Below, piece by piece: positions 1 through 10,189 of a DNA stretch of 64,000 nt. The notes under the pieces were generated by a model. It made no database searches. It had not been told where the DNA came from and was given only the letters and a program-made list of their open reading frames with translations. Numbering within the stretch: position 1 is the stretch's first letter; the number at the start of each line of letters is the position of its first letter. Source of the DNA: Neoechinorhynchus agilis (taxonomy: Eukaryota > Acanthocephala); the NCBI GenBank assembly GCA_051530055.1, contig CM121342.1:4774001-4838000 (forward strand). The letters are read 5' to 3'. Made by a program: the position numbers and the translations under genes.

Positions 1-574
1 AATTGAAACACGGAAGAATCTAACAACAAGAACGAATGGGAATTTAACTGACGAAAAATTAAATACTTTCTGGTAAATAGAAGCAAAATTGCAATGAGAA
101 TAACATTAAAGATTTCTGATTCTAACTAAAAACATCAAAAAAATTTGCAATACTCATGGATGAAAATTGAAACACGGAAGAATCTAACAACAAGAACGAA
201 TGGGAATTTAACTGACGAAAAATTAAATACTTTCAATTAAATAGAAGCAAAATTGCAATGAGAATAACATTAAAGATTTCTGATTCGAACTAAAAACATG
301 AAAATAATGCAAAAATCATGGATGAAAATTGAAACACGAAAGAATCTAACAACAAGAACGAACCGGAATTTAACTGACGAAAAATTAAATACTTTCTAGT
401 AAATAGAAGCAAAATTGCAATGAGAATAACATTAAAGATTTCTGATTCTAACTAAAAACATCAAAAAAATTTGCAATACTCATGGATGAAAATTGAAACA
501 CGGAAGAATCTAACAACAAGAACGAATGGGAATTTAACTGACGAAAAATTAAATACTTTCTGGTAAATAGAAGC
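1..574. repeat. Tandem repeat, ~163-bp unit, 3.5 copies
   Basis: The motif AATTGAAACACGGAAGAATC recurs at about 1, 165, 327 and 491, giving a 162-164 bp period. Copies differ by few bases and the array is cut by the window start. It is AT-rich with no credible coding frame. Confidence 0.9.
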
Positions 575-762
575 GAAGATGCTGTGAAAACTGTAGCAAG
601 GACTTCTTCTGAATGCTTGGCTTACAGGCGTAGGAGATTTTGTGTCGGCGAACGGAAAGAAGGACAACACATATTTGACCATTGTAAAGAACAATAATAA
701 ATACTTTGTCTTGATTACGCGCCGGCGCTAAAACATCAAGAATAAGCGTTGCCTGTACTAAA

Positions 763-870
763 TGGCGATCGACAACTGGTGTACTTTGCGATCGCAGAAT
801 AGAAGACGGCCTAAAGTTGAAGGTCTACAGGACAGTTATCCGACCAATGCATGGCGCTTAATGCTGGCCG
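763..870 (+). pseudogene. Non-LTR retrotransposon reverse transcriptase fragment
   Basis: One plus-strand frame reads TTGVLCDRRIEDGLKLKVYR, then TVIRP, then a stop just before CWP. This matches the conserved stretch after the RT palm in many LINE ORF2 proteins (usually GVLCDRR, KLK.K.YRTV.RP, YG.ECW). The in-frame stop and missing flanking domains show it is dead. Nearby positions 871-1098 may be further decayed element sequence but I cannot align them. Confidence 0.7.
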
Positions 871-1369
871 AGTCACGAGTTTGATGACGAGAAGCTCAAG
901 GAGGAGGTGACAGATGAGGAGAACAACGAGATAAGGAAGATCCGAACGTTGGATCAATCAAAATCTCAAGCAGAAGCACCGAAGCCCAAAGAACAAACCC
1001 ATAGTGCGATATGGAGCAGTAATCGTAGAGGGGAAGAAGATGTTTTCTGCATATCCTGGATTCCTCGGTTCGTTGCCCATCATCAGATGATATACTAATT
1101 GTTGGCAGAGTCTCGTTGTTGCGGCTACGGTAACTCCAATCGGCGAAACATCTTTTGTGGGTTTTTTTGCCGCATTTTAACTCACTAGGAATCCACGATC
1201 AAATGTAGACGGTCCAAATCAAGACGGAAAACGTCCTCGGTTCGGTATACGAATCTTCTTACAGTCGCTCCTTCCTTTTTTTCATGGAATCGATTAGTGG
1301 CGCATTCAAGCTGCAAACTCGTCTCGTTGTGATATATATGAAATCAGCTTACTTGAATAGAGTAGCGTA

Positions 1370-4300
1370 ATGAGCGAGGCTGTTGCTTTCGGAGAAGTAT
1401 CATTGAATGGTGAAAGACAAACCGTATCCCAAAGGCCGATTCCACTGAGCGATTATGACGTTCAGGACTTTTGTACGTTCAGCGGCGGATGCGGTAAGTT
1501 CGTAATCGAAGCTCGCAAAAAATATAGCTCATCCATGCTGTCTGTAAAGTGCCCCACCGCAGCGCTGTTTTCATGCTTTTTTCCAATTCTAAGAGTGTGG
1601 TTGAACTACTATAACCTTTTGTTCTCCTTTCATTAGGTTCGGTCTCAACACACACATCAACATTTCCTTCCGAAATTCTCTTCAGTGGTGTCCTTCAAAA
1701 AATTTCAATGGTTCTTGCAGCAAAACTTTTTTAGTTCTTTAATTGTCCTCTCAAATAATTCCTCAACCGCATTTTTTCCTTTTGATTGTCGTTACTTTAG
1801 CAATTTAGAACAAAATGTTTTTTTGGTTTGGACATGGATATTTCAGAGTTTTACTTCTTCGGATTATCAACATTTCCTTCCGAAATTCTCTTCAGTGGTG
1901 TCCTTCAAAAAATTTCAATGGTTCTTGCAGCAAAACTTTTTTAGTTCTTTAATTGTCCTCTCAAATAATTCCTCAACCGCATTTTTTCCTTTTGATTGTC
2001 GTTACTTTAGCAATTTAGAACAAAATGTTTTTTGGTTTGGACATGGATATTTCAGAGTTTTACTTCTTCGGATTATCAACATTTCCTTCCGAAATTCTCG
2101 TCAGTGGTGTCCTTCAAAAAATTTCAATGGTTCTTGTAGCAAAACTTTTTTAGTTCTTTAATTGTCCTCTCAAATAATTCCTCAACCGCATTTTTTCCTT
2201 TTGATTGTCGTTACTTTAGCAATTTAGAACAAAATGTTTTTTTGGTTTGGACATGGATATTTCAGAGTTTTACTTCTTCGGATTATCAACATTTCCTTCC
2301 GAAATTCTCTTCAGTGGTGTCCTTCAAAAAATTTCAATGGTTCTTGCAACAAAACTTTTTAGTTCTTTAATTGTCCGCTCGAGAAGCGAATTTTTCTCTT
2401 TGTTAAAACCACATCTCATTTTGACCGTCTCCTTCCTACGAGAATCAGTCCAGCTTTTCTCGAACGAAATTGGTCTTTCGCTTTGTACTTCACGGATGTC
2501 GAAAGTAGGCTAAGTTTGCAACGGAATTGACTAAAAATACTTGTAATCGAGAATATACGAAAATCACACTATTTTAACTGGAATTGCCAACTTTTTGCCG
2601 AAGAAAATTCGTTTTGTCGTCATCGCTCCAAAGTGCCACTTCACGAAATCCATACAGAGGTTCCTTCGATTTATATCACAAAAATAGAAGCGTAAACTAT
2701 TCGGAATTCATTCATGAAAAAAAGCAATATGTAACTCATGGAATCCGAATGTACTCGGTGAAATGATCATTGTGAAAATTTCACCGCGTATAATTCTTTG
2801 GAACATTTTTATTCTCCATTTCACCGAAAAATGGATCCAGCATTTCGAAATTTGTACGTGTAAATTCGATTTTTTTGTCTCAATTGTACAACATTCTCTT
2901 AAGAAATTATTATTTTTACACTTTATAAAATGGTCCAATGAAAAAGGAGAAACGTCTTTATCCCCCATTGCCTCGAGGATGTTCCGATGGCACCAATTGT
3001 CTGGAAACCTTTTTTGGGCAGTGTCCATTTCGCTACTTCACCGCTTTTCGAGACTGCAAAGAACAAGTTTCTCTAATCTCGACGGCCCCCACGGAATTAT
3101 ATTTATCTTCTAAGCTCCTTGGTTGATGGGCCATTATGTCCTCTTCAGTAAGAGAAACATCAATAATCTGATTGTAAAATCTGCTACGGTTCAATCCGCT
3201 AGATCTTAAAAATATCGCTTATATGAAATGCATTAATAAAAGATAGAAATTTCCAGATGACTCGTAGTGTAGAAAAGCAAAGATTTCTTAAAAGATTATT
3301 ACGATTATTCTCTCGAGTGTGGAATCGATTGATCTGTTCTGAAGGTTGGTTATACAACGACTTTCACATCGAGGACAAACGGGATCAAAATGGTTAATAC
3401 GACGAAATCGTAAACTAGAAGCGATCTATCGGGACTTTCCCGATTGACTTTTGTCCCTTATCTACAAAGGCGTTCATGTAAGGTTTTAGGCGTTAACTTT
3501 AAACAAATCATCCTTTTATTCGATTAGTTCTACCATTTTTTTCTTCCTAATTTGCAGTTAATAAAGTTACCAACTTTGAGATGTCAGAGAATTATAGAAT
3601 TTCTCGAAGGTCAATTACGCAATTCATTAGTTGAGATCGAAATGTGGAAACTACAAAATCAATCGATCAACTCTTATAGAATTTACATCGCTGGAAATAC
3701 AAACCATTTTGTAGGAATCAACGCTCCAAATTTAACTTTTCATTAATAATTTAAATTTTTTTTGATAAAAAATCACAATGAGAACTGAGGAATGCAAACC
3801 AGTTTGTAGGAATCAACGCTCCAAATCTAACTTTTCATAAATAATTTAAATTTTTTTTTATAAAAAATCGCAAAGAGAACTGAGGAATGCAAACCAATTT
3901 GTAGGAATCAACGCTCCAAATTTAACTTTTCATTAATAATTTAAAAAATTTTGGTTAAAAAATCACAATGAGAACTGAGGAATGCAAACGAATGGATTTT
4001 CTCTTTTTTTTTCATTGGTTCGTGACTTCAAAATGAGGGGTTAAATTCAAAATATATCTGCTAAGATTACTTCTTCCGTACGGGTCCAACGTCCTAAAAG
4101 CTGCTTTCCACCTAAGAAGATCTTTCAATGGGGAACATATTATCTCATTTTTTAGGTGGCACAATGTTCTCGTCAATGCAACGATGGCTCAGTACTAAAA
4201 TGCGAACTTTGTTCGGTCTTAATTCTGCCCCCCCACAAGTGGAATGGACCAGTGAAACTGTTCAAGTAGAAGAAGTGTTGAATCGATGTGACAACTCGAA

Positions 4301-5297
4301 TGAACCGGAAAAATGCGATGTGTTAAGAGCGAAATCGGCTCTTCAGACTCAAATTTCGCTCTCAGATTCTTCGATTGGGAGTGGCATGTTGTGGGATTCG
4401 GTTGATTCGGATTATGCGGGTTCTTTAAAAGACGAGGTCGATGGTTTTCAAAACGGAGATATCAAAACGTTTGATTATCAAAGTCCCGAGTGTGAGGCGA
4501 ACCAATTTCCAATAGACAATATAGAGTTTCGCGTGGATCTCAAAGAATCGGATGGCAAAGACCGAATAGGATTGGTTGACAATGAACATTCATCTGAACC
4601 GGAAAGGCGTTTATTACCCAAACAAAATGATACAATGAAACCGGAACTCCCAAATACGGATATTTCTGCCGAAAAAACGCCAGAAATCGGACAAAATTTG
4701 CTTGTAATAGAGTCCAAAGACGAGGACGGTCTCAATGCAATCAGTGAAGCGTCTTACATTTTTCAAGATCAGAATGAAGCCAATCGAGAGTTTATTGATT
4801 TCCCCATTGATTTGCTGAAGTCCGACAACAATGGTGGATCGAATGATGAGCACTTAAAAGGTAACCAGGAATTAAACAGCATTTCTAGTAGAGAAGTGGT
4901 GACAAGCGACAAGTTAGAAATTGTCGATAGTCCGAGTGGTCAAATTGTTTCTGTATGCCGAAATGCTTTAAATCCAGTCAGTTTCGATGGGAGCACGACT
5001 TTTATCAACCGCTCAGTAGACTCACATGAAGTGGAAAATGGAAACCAATTACGCTCACCATTGATTCATCATCATGTAACTCCCATTTCAAGCCTTCCTT
5101 CACATGATTTGCGTGTTCAGTTAGAAAAAGTTCGACGAAAAGCTCGAGCCGGTCAACAGAAAATCCAAATGAAGCAAATTTCAAGCAATAAAATCAAACG
5201 AATCAATGATGTGGTCTTCAATGCAAAGCGAACTCAAAGTAAAGATTATAAAATGAATAAAATTGGAGGAGATAAGCGACTGAACGGAAACAAATAG
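1370..5297 (+). CDS. Acidic, Ser/Asn-rich protein of unknown function (two-exon model)
   Basis: I do not recognise this protein. The preferred model joins exon 1 (1370-1493, ending at a strong donor, G|GTAAGT) to exon 2 (4156-5297), which follows a clear acceptor (TCATTTTTTAG|GTGG). The phases agree (1 into 1) and give 421 aa. Exon 1 starts just after an AG (TTGAATAG), like other starts in this window. The protein is largely acidic and probably disordered, with a basic Lys/Arg/Gln-rich tail (KVRRKARAGQQKIQMKQ). The 2.66-kb intron contains two tandem repeats. The alternative is an unspliced 389-aa frame from ATG 4128, whose N terminus MGNILS would fit N-myristoylation. However, that start lies directly before the acceptor-like sequence, so I favour the spliced form. 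Coding status of exon 2 is fairly secure; the link to exon 1 is inferred. Confidence 0.5.
1655..2390. repeat. Tandem repeat, ~210-bp unit, 3.5 copies
   Basis: The motif CATTTCCTTCCGAAATTCTC recurs at about 1661, 1871, 2080 and 2290. Copies are nearly identical, so the expansion is recent. Long frames in it arise only from the repetition. It lies in the proposed intron of the 1370-5297 gene. Confidence 0.92.
2391..3702. other. Intronic or intergenic sequence, no gene seen
   Basis: AT-rich. It contains several unsupported frames of 60-116 codons on both strands with no domain resemblance and no consistent splice pattern. Confidence 0.5.
3703..3990. repeat. Short tandem repeat, ~96-bp unit, 3 copies
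   Basis: The phrase GTAGGAATCAACGCTCCAAA recurs three times, each followed by an A/T-rich stretch and ATCACAATGAGAACTGAGG (CGCAAAGAGAACTGAGG in the middle copy). The last copy's end (TTGGTTAAAAAATCACAATG) reappears inverted near 16756-16795, so part of the unit is also dispersed. Confidence 0.85.
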
Positions 5298-5418
5298 AGT
5301 TGAACCTAAAAGCGCATTTATGTCGTCTGAATTATTAGTGTTTTAAACAACAAAAATCGGTTTGATTGGCGTCCGAAACCCACTCACACAGACAAAAAAA
5401 AAGATAATTTTGAAGAAA

Positions 5419-6285
5419 TCAGCACCCGATTTGAAAAGCGGCTCTTACAGTGCGAACCATGTGAGTAGTGCCATTTCGTCTGGTCAAACGACATCTTCCT
5501 AAAATAGATTTATCCCGGTCCAACATGATTTCTGGATGCGAAACTGTAAATACGGCCATATATGGATCCTCTATAAGCATTATCCGGCGATTTAGATCTT
5601 CTACAGCCACAAGTCGACCGAATCGAGGCGACCAATCGATTTGATGGCTGATAAACACATAGCGAGCTCCTGCTCTAATTTGTAGGATCCTCACTAGCGC
5701 CTTTAATTTAACAATAACAGTTTCAACCGGATCAGACTTGAGATCTGATGTACCAAAGTGAATAAATACACATCGTGGAGACTGGATGAATCTTGTCTCC
5801 ATCACAAACTTGATCGCAGCACGAATCATTTCACCAGATTCTGACCAAACGGAGTAGTTGATTGTTTATAACGCAAAAAAAATTTGTTGGTGAGGCTATT
5901 TATTAAAGTGAAGAAAAGTTGGTGGTTATTGGTCCTTTCCTCCAGTTCTTGGGCTGCATGGAGGGGGGAAGATGCAAAGAATTGGGATTGCTCATAGAAA
6001 TGTGGTGGTAATAAAGGGTTAAGAGGTGTTTTGATTGTTTCGTTGCAAGTTTTCCTCTAACAAGGTCAGTATCCAGTGATTTAGACCACCAGCAAAAGTT
6101 CGAATGTAAATCCGTCTTCTGCGATCAAGCTGAGCTGGCTCAATGTGCATGATGGTTGCATCGCCCAGCACAAGATGTTCAAAGTTTAAAGTGCGAACAA
6201 AACGTTCATAGCGGCTAAAGTTGCACAAATATTGATCAACTCGTGGATCGTAAGAATGGGAGGAGGATCGGGACATTGGTTGCAT
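5419..6285 (-). CDS. SGNH-hydrolase-like protein, probably inactive, at least two exons
   Basis: Two minus-strand coding blocks (6285 to about 6050, and about 5845 to 5419) together resemble the SGNH/GDSL hydrolase-like fold. Block I reads HLVLGDATIMHI where active enzymes have GDS. Block III reads FIHFGTSDL where the family has GTND. A following helix and strand (KALVRILQ, ARYVFISHQID) also fits. The catalytic Ser is Ala, the oxyanion Asn is Ser, and I see no C-terminal D..H pair. If the fold is right, the protein is not an esterase. The exon join is unresolved: a phase-1 acceptor (TTGGTCAG) is visible but several donors are possible. It could also be a decaying pseudogene. Confidence 0.45.
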
Positions 6286-6615
6286 TTCAAAGCAATGGAG
6301 ATGCTTAGAAATGGACGGTTAACTCTCAATTATAGGTGTTTCTATGGGAACGGTCGGGATTAAAAACTTGATTGTTTTCATGATTTGGAGAAAATGCGAG
6401 CTTTAAGAGTTTTAGAAAGAGAGGAAACCTCGCCTTATTGGTTGAAAGTCGTCCAGTAATCAACAACAACAACAACAACAGAACAAAATGCATTTTATCC
6501 AATATTCGGTGTGTGTACTTCAATTGTTGGATATATGCTTTTAGTCGAACAAGTTCTAGGAAATCTCCGTTCCTTGTGGTGAGCAAAATCCCGGCCACAC
6601 AAAGATATTTGATCT

Positions 6616-6714
6616 ATTGGAAACTCCTCCACGGTCATTGCTTGTAAGTTTTTTTGTGAAACGCATTCACAGTTGAAAAAACTTACAAGCAATGACCGTG
6701 GAGGAGTTTCCAAT
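6616..6714. repeat. Perfect 39-bp inverted repeat (hairpin), 21-nt loop
   Basis: Left arm 6616-6654 begins ATTGGAAACTCCTCCACGGT. Right arm 6676-6714 is its exact reverse complement. Weaker pairing continues beyond both ends. The transcript would fold to a fully paired stem. It lies in the gap between the SGNH-like gene and the frame at 6947. Confidence 0.9.
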
Positions 6715-6946
6715 AAATCAAATTTTGCTCAGTTATCTCGAAATCTATCGAATAAGATCAATTTATGTACGAATGAAGCACCGTTCTTAAAGTTTGGTCC
6801 ATCTGAAAAAAAACTTTTTTCACAATAAATCCGACGTTTCCATGGAGATTGGTCACGTTACTTCACTTGTTTGTCTAAGTGACAGTTTCATATACTAAAC
6901 ATTTTCAAAGGTTTTTTGTAGGAGTTTAATCCTGAAAAATTTGAAA

Positions 6947-7333
6947 ATGCCGTGCTCTTGCAGTGCGTTTAACTTCATGAACAAATGCATTCGTCCGTCG
7001 CAGAGGCGTAAAAAGGAACGCAAAGGAGACGAGGTTAACATCGATGATTTCCCACAACACGAACATGATAATATTGAAGCAAATGTCAACCAAGCATCTT
7101 CTTTAAAAACCAATGGCAACAGTGATCTTGATGATGGTTTGGAAGTAGCGAATTCTGGTTATCCTAAAAGCTTTACAGAGACCTCTATAAGTTCACGTAA
7201 GCTACGATCTAGAGAAACCAATGCAGAAGTTTACTCGGTCTGTGGCGGAGATCAAAAACGCGATGATCATTGGTGTGGTGAATCCGTTAGCGAAAATAGC
7301 ATTGATCCATTTGAGTTTGATATTTTTTATTAA
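6947..7333 (+). CDS. Small hypothetical protein, Cys-containing N terminus
   Basis: A 128-codon frame starting MPCSCSAFNFMNKC, then a basic patch (RRKKERK), then a polar, acidic, probably disordered tail. No family recognised. Support for a real gene: the ATG lies about 28 nt after a good acceptor-like sequence (GGTTTTTTGTAG), the pattern of other starts here, and codon use looks ordinary. The clustered N-terminal cysteines could be lipidation sites, but that is speculation. Confidence 0.35.
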   Translation: MPCSCSAFNFMNKCIRPSQRRKKERKGDEVNIDDFPQHEHDNIEANVNQASSLKTNGNSDLDDGLEVANSGYPKSFTETSISSRKLRSRETNAEVYSVCGGDQKRDDHWCGESVSENSIDPFEFDIFY

Positions 7334-7645
7334 ACCTATATTGAGTAAAATGAATTCGTCATCGCTACTTTCACGATTGATATGTTGGTTGAGGTGCTTA
7401 GCAAAGAAATTTTAAGGTTTAATTCGATTTAGGTGCTTTTGATTCTACAATTCCCATATCTATACAAAATCTAGTGTTGTTGTTTGGCCAGAAGAAGGAA
7501 ATTTCATAATAGGAGACGATTGTTTAAGTTTTGTACTGTTAGAGCCAATGAAATTAAAAAAATAAGTGTAGACCAACTTTTTTTAGCTACTATTTTTCTC
7601 CGTTGAATAGTGGCTGATCAGCGACAGCAGCGTATTTTGAATTGA

Positions 7646-7830
7646 GCGAAGATATTAAATGATGATTTTGTTTTTAAACTGCCGATATTTCTAACGTACA
7701 ATCTTGCACGCCTTTTCATCAAAGTTGTTTACGTCGTATTCTTCTGTTAACAACCTTGATCAAAAGGCGTACAAGATTGTGGCTACAAAATAAATTGGCA
7801 GCTTAAACAATCGTCATTTAATTCCTTCGC
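7646..7830. mobile_element. Foldback (MITE-like) element, ~185 bp
   Basis: The left end reads GCGAAGATATTAAATGATGA. The right end reads as its imperfect reverse complement (CGTCATTTAATTCCTTCGC). Inner arms also pair: ACAATCTTGCACGCCTTTT against AAAAGGCGTACAAGATTGT. It has no coding capacity, so it looks like a non-autonomous inverted-repeat element. Confidence 0.7.
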
Positions 7831-7882
7831 CATATAAAACGATGAATAGAATAGCAACACTCGCAAAATTAGACTTATCGTT

Positions 7883-8640
7883 TAGAAGTCTTCATCACCC
7901 GGTAAATAATTTTCTTTGGTTAAAAACGTTCTACGAACCTCGTGTCAGATTCATCATCCGTTCTAAAATACAAGTGGTTAAATGGATGATGAATCCGACA
8001 TAAGGTTTGCGGAACATTTTTAATCAAAGAAAATTGTTTACCTTGTGATGAAGACTTCTAAACAATAATCCCAATACTTTTGGGAAGACGAACTTCCTCT
8101 CACATATCGACACTCGAAAAAAGCATTTGATAATAATTTAAGAAAGTAAATTGCAACTTCAGGTACGATAAAGGATAATTTTAGAAAATAAACATTAAAT
8201 AGCCGTAATTTAGAAGTCTTCATCACCCGGAAAAAAATTTTCTTTGATTAAAAACGTTCTACGAACCTCGTGCCAGATTCGTCATCCGTTCTAAAATACA
8301 AGTGGTTAAATGGATGATGAATCCGACATAAGGTTTGCAGAACATTTTTAATCAAAGAAAATTGTTTACCTTGTGATGAAGACTTCTAAACAATAATCCC
8401 AATACTTTTGGGAAGACGAACTTCCTCTCACATATCGACACTCGAAAAAAGCATTTGATAATAATTTAAGAAAGTAAATTGCAACTTCAGGTACGATAAA
8501 GGATAATTTTAGAAAATAAACATTAAATAGCCGTAATTTAGAAGTCTTCATCACAAGGTAAATAATTTCCTTTGATTAAAACCGTTCTAGTCATCATCAG
8601 TTCTAAAATACAAGTGGTTAAATGGACGATAAGGAGCGTT
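7883..8640. mobile_element. Tandemly duplicated palindromic element, 328-bp period
   Basis: Each unit holds a ~178-bp palindrome whose ends are TAGAAGTCTTCATCACCCGG and its reverse complement. Full copies lie at 7883-8060 and 8211-8388. A third, internally deleted copy starts at about 8540. The spacers of the first two units (8038-8226 and 8366-8554) are nearly identical, so the duplication is recent. The 62-codon frame present in both is a by-product. Confidence 0.8.
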
Positions 8641-10180
8641 TTGACTTGAGACGCTATTTAGAGGGCTCCTCAATGAGTTGGACAAAAGAAGAGTGACAAA
8701 TGGAGCGTCGCAATACCGCGCGAGTGTCTACGAAAGAATCGTAAACACGGCCGACGTCACACATCGACTGTGTTTTGCGAACGAAAACGCATCGTTCTTC
8801 CCGACACTCGTTCGCGACTACATAAGCGCACTGTTCTCTGTTTCGTTGTCGGCTCTCTGCATCTCTCTCTGTCTCGCGCTCTCTCTCTCGTTTGTGTGCG
8901 TTGAAAGGGGAGGGGGAAGATGACGAGTAGAGTGGCTGCGTCGTGTTCGGAGGAATCAGGGTTTCGATCCAAGTTTTTGCCGTGCGATTGAACGCTCGAT
9001 CTCTTTGGGGTTGGGGAGAGACAAAAAAACGAAAAGTTCATAAAATCAAAAATTGAATCGTCCTACACAAAGGCGTGTGAGTTTCTTTAAAAAAAGAACT
9101 CAAATTTCCGTATTGTGGAACCAAAATCTTCTAAAGTTGGTCAAGAGTTTCGAACTTGTCAACAACAAAACTATAAATTATGCCTTGTAAAAAGAAACAC
9201 AATGTTCAATGAGTTTGCAAAAGGGCTTTTGGCTCTCACATGACCGATGAATTGGCTTGTTCATTATGAGTTTCCTTTTAAATCGAGGAGAATGGTGAGT
9301 ATTTGGAGATAATCTCCTCGAGGATTTTAGACACATTTTAGGTATACATTGAAGCCACACGAGTGAGCATGGCAAATGGAAATTCCGTAAGTCTTAATTT
9401 TGTTTAGTTTTCCAGTATTTCCGCGAAAAAATGTCCAAAACGGTGTTTTTGTTTGGGAACGTTCATAATCGGTAAGCTCGGCGAAAAAGTTCATTTCAGC
9501 AACAGGTTTCAAAAGTCTTTAATAAATTGCAACTTTTAGTAAGGAAATACAGCTCTCATAGGACTTTTCAGCTGAATTTTATAAGAGACTGGGCATTGTC
9601 AATAAAACGAATCGAAACACAAATGCGTTTTACCATATACACACACAAAAACCCGCCGCCGCCGCCATTCTTGGTAAGAACTTGAATTATCTACGATTGG
9701 CTGAGATTTTCCCTTAATATAGCCTTATGAACGTTGGGACAGCCTAAGAATGCCGATTCAATGGTTGTGACAACCTAAGAATATCTCGGGTTGTTTTTGA
9801 AAACATCAAGCCTCAAAATATCGATCCATCAATAATCACGCGCGACGACGGTGTACATCATATCGATGACGGCCGTTTTAAAGTGATTTCGCATATCTCC
9901 TTAGGAGTATAAAATGAACTCCAATCATCGTCGCCCGACAATTCATTTTTTACCACGTTTCTCTCTCGAAAAATAAGTCATTAAAATGCCACCAACTCGA
10001 CATCCTTCAGTCGAAGATGATCTTTAAGAACATCCGGTTCCCATTCATTCAAGAGATTACGAATTGTATCGCTAATTATAGATAATGAGTGTGTTTTTGT
10101 ATACAATTCCTTTACAAATGAGAGGTGGGAACGGTACTCCCTTACCACCTTCGTTTTTTGGACGATCTGATAGGGTTGAT
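8641..10180. other. Intergenic, partly CpG-rich and pyrimidine-rich; no gene supported
   Basis: About 8650-8850 has many CpG dinucleotides and is followed by a CT-rich run (CTCTCTCTGTCTCGCGCTCT). A TATA-like sequence (AGTATAAAATG) lies at about 9907, but the next ATG opens only a 13-codon frame. A CCGCCG run lies near 9653. No protein resemblance found. Confidence 0.5.
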
Positions 10181-10189
10181 CACCAATCT

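Noticed and set aside
2708-3113. Overlapping 106- and 116-codon frames on opposite strands
   Set aside because: No family resemblance, no splice context and mutual overlap; probably chance frames in the intron.
4128-4160. N-myristoylated start MGNILS
   Set aside because: The sequence overlaps a strong splice acceptor (TCATTTTTTAG) that joins in phase to a good upstream exon; kept only as an alternative.
9907-10030. Gene start with a TATA box
   Set aside because: The TATA-like motif is followed by an ATG opening only 13 codons, with no donor that extends it convincingly.
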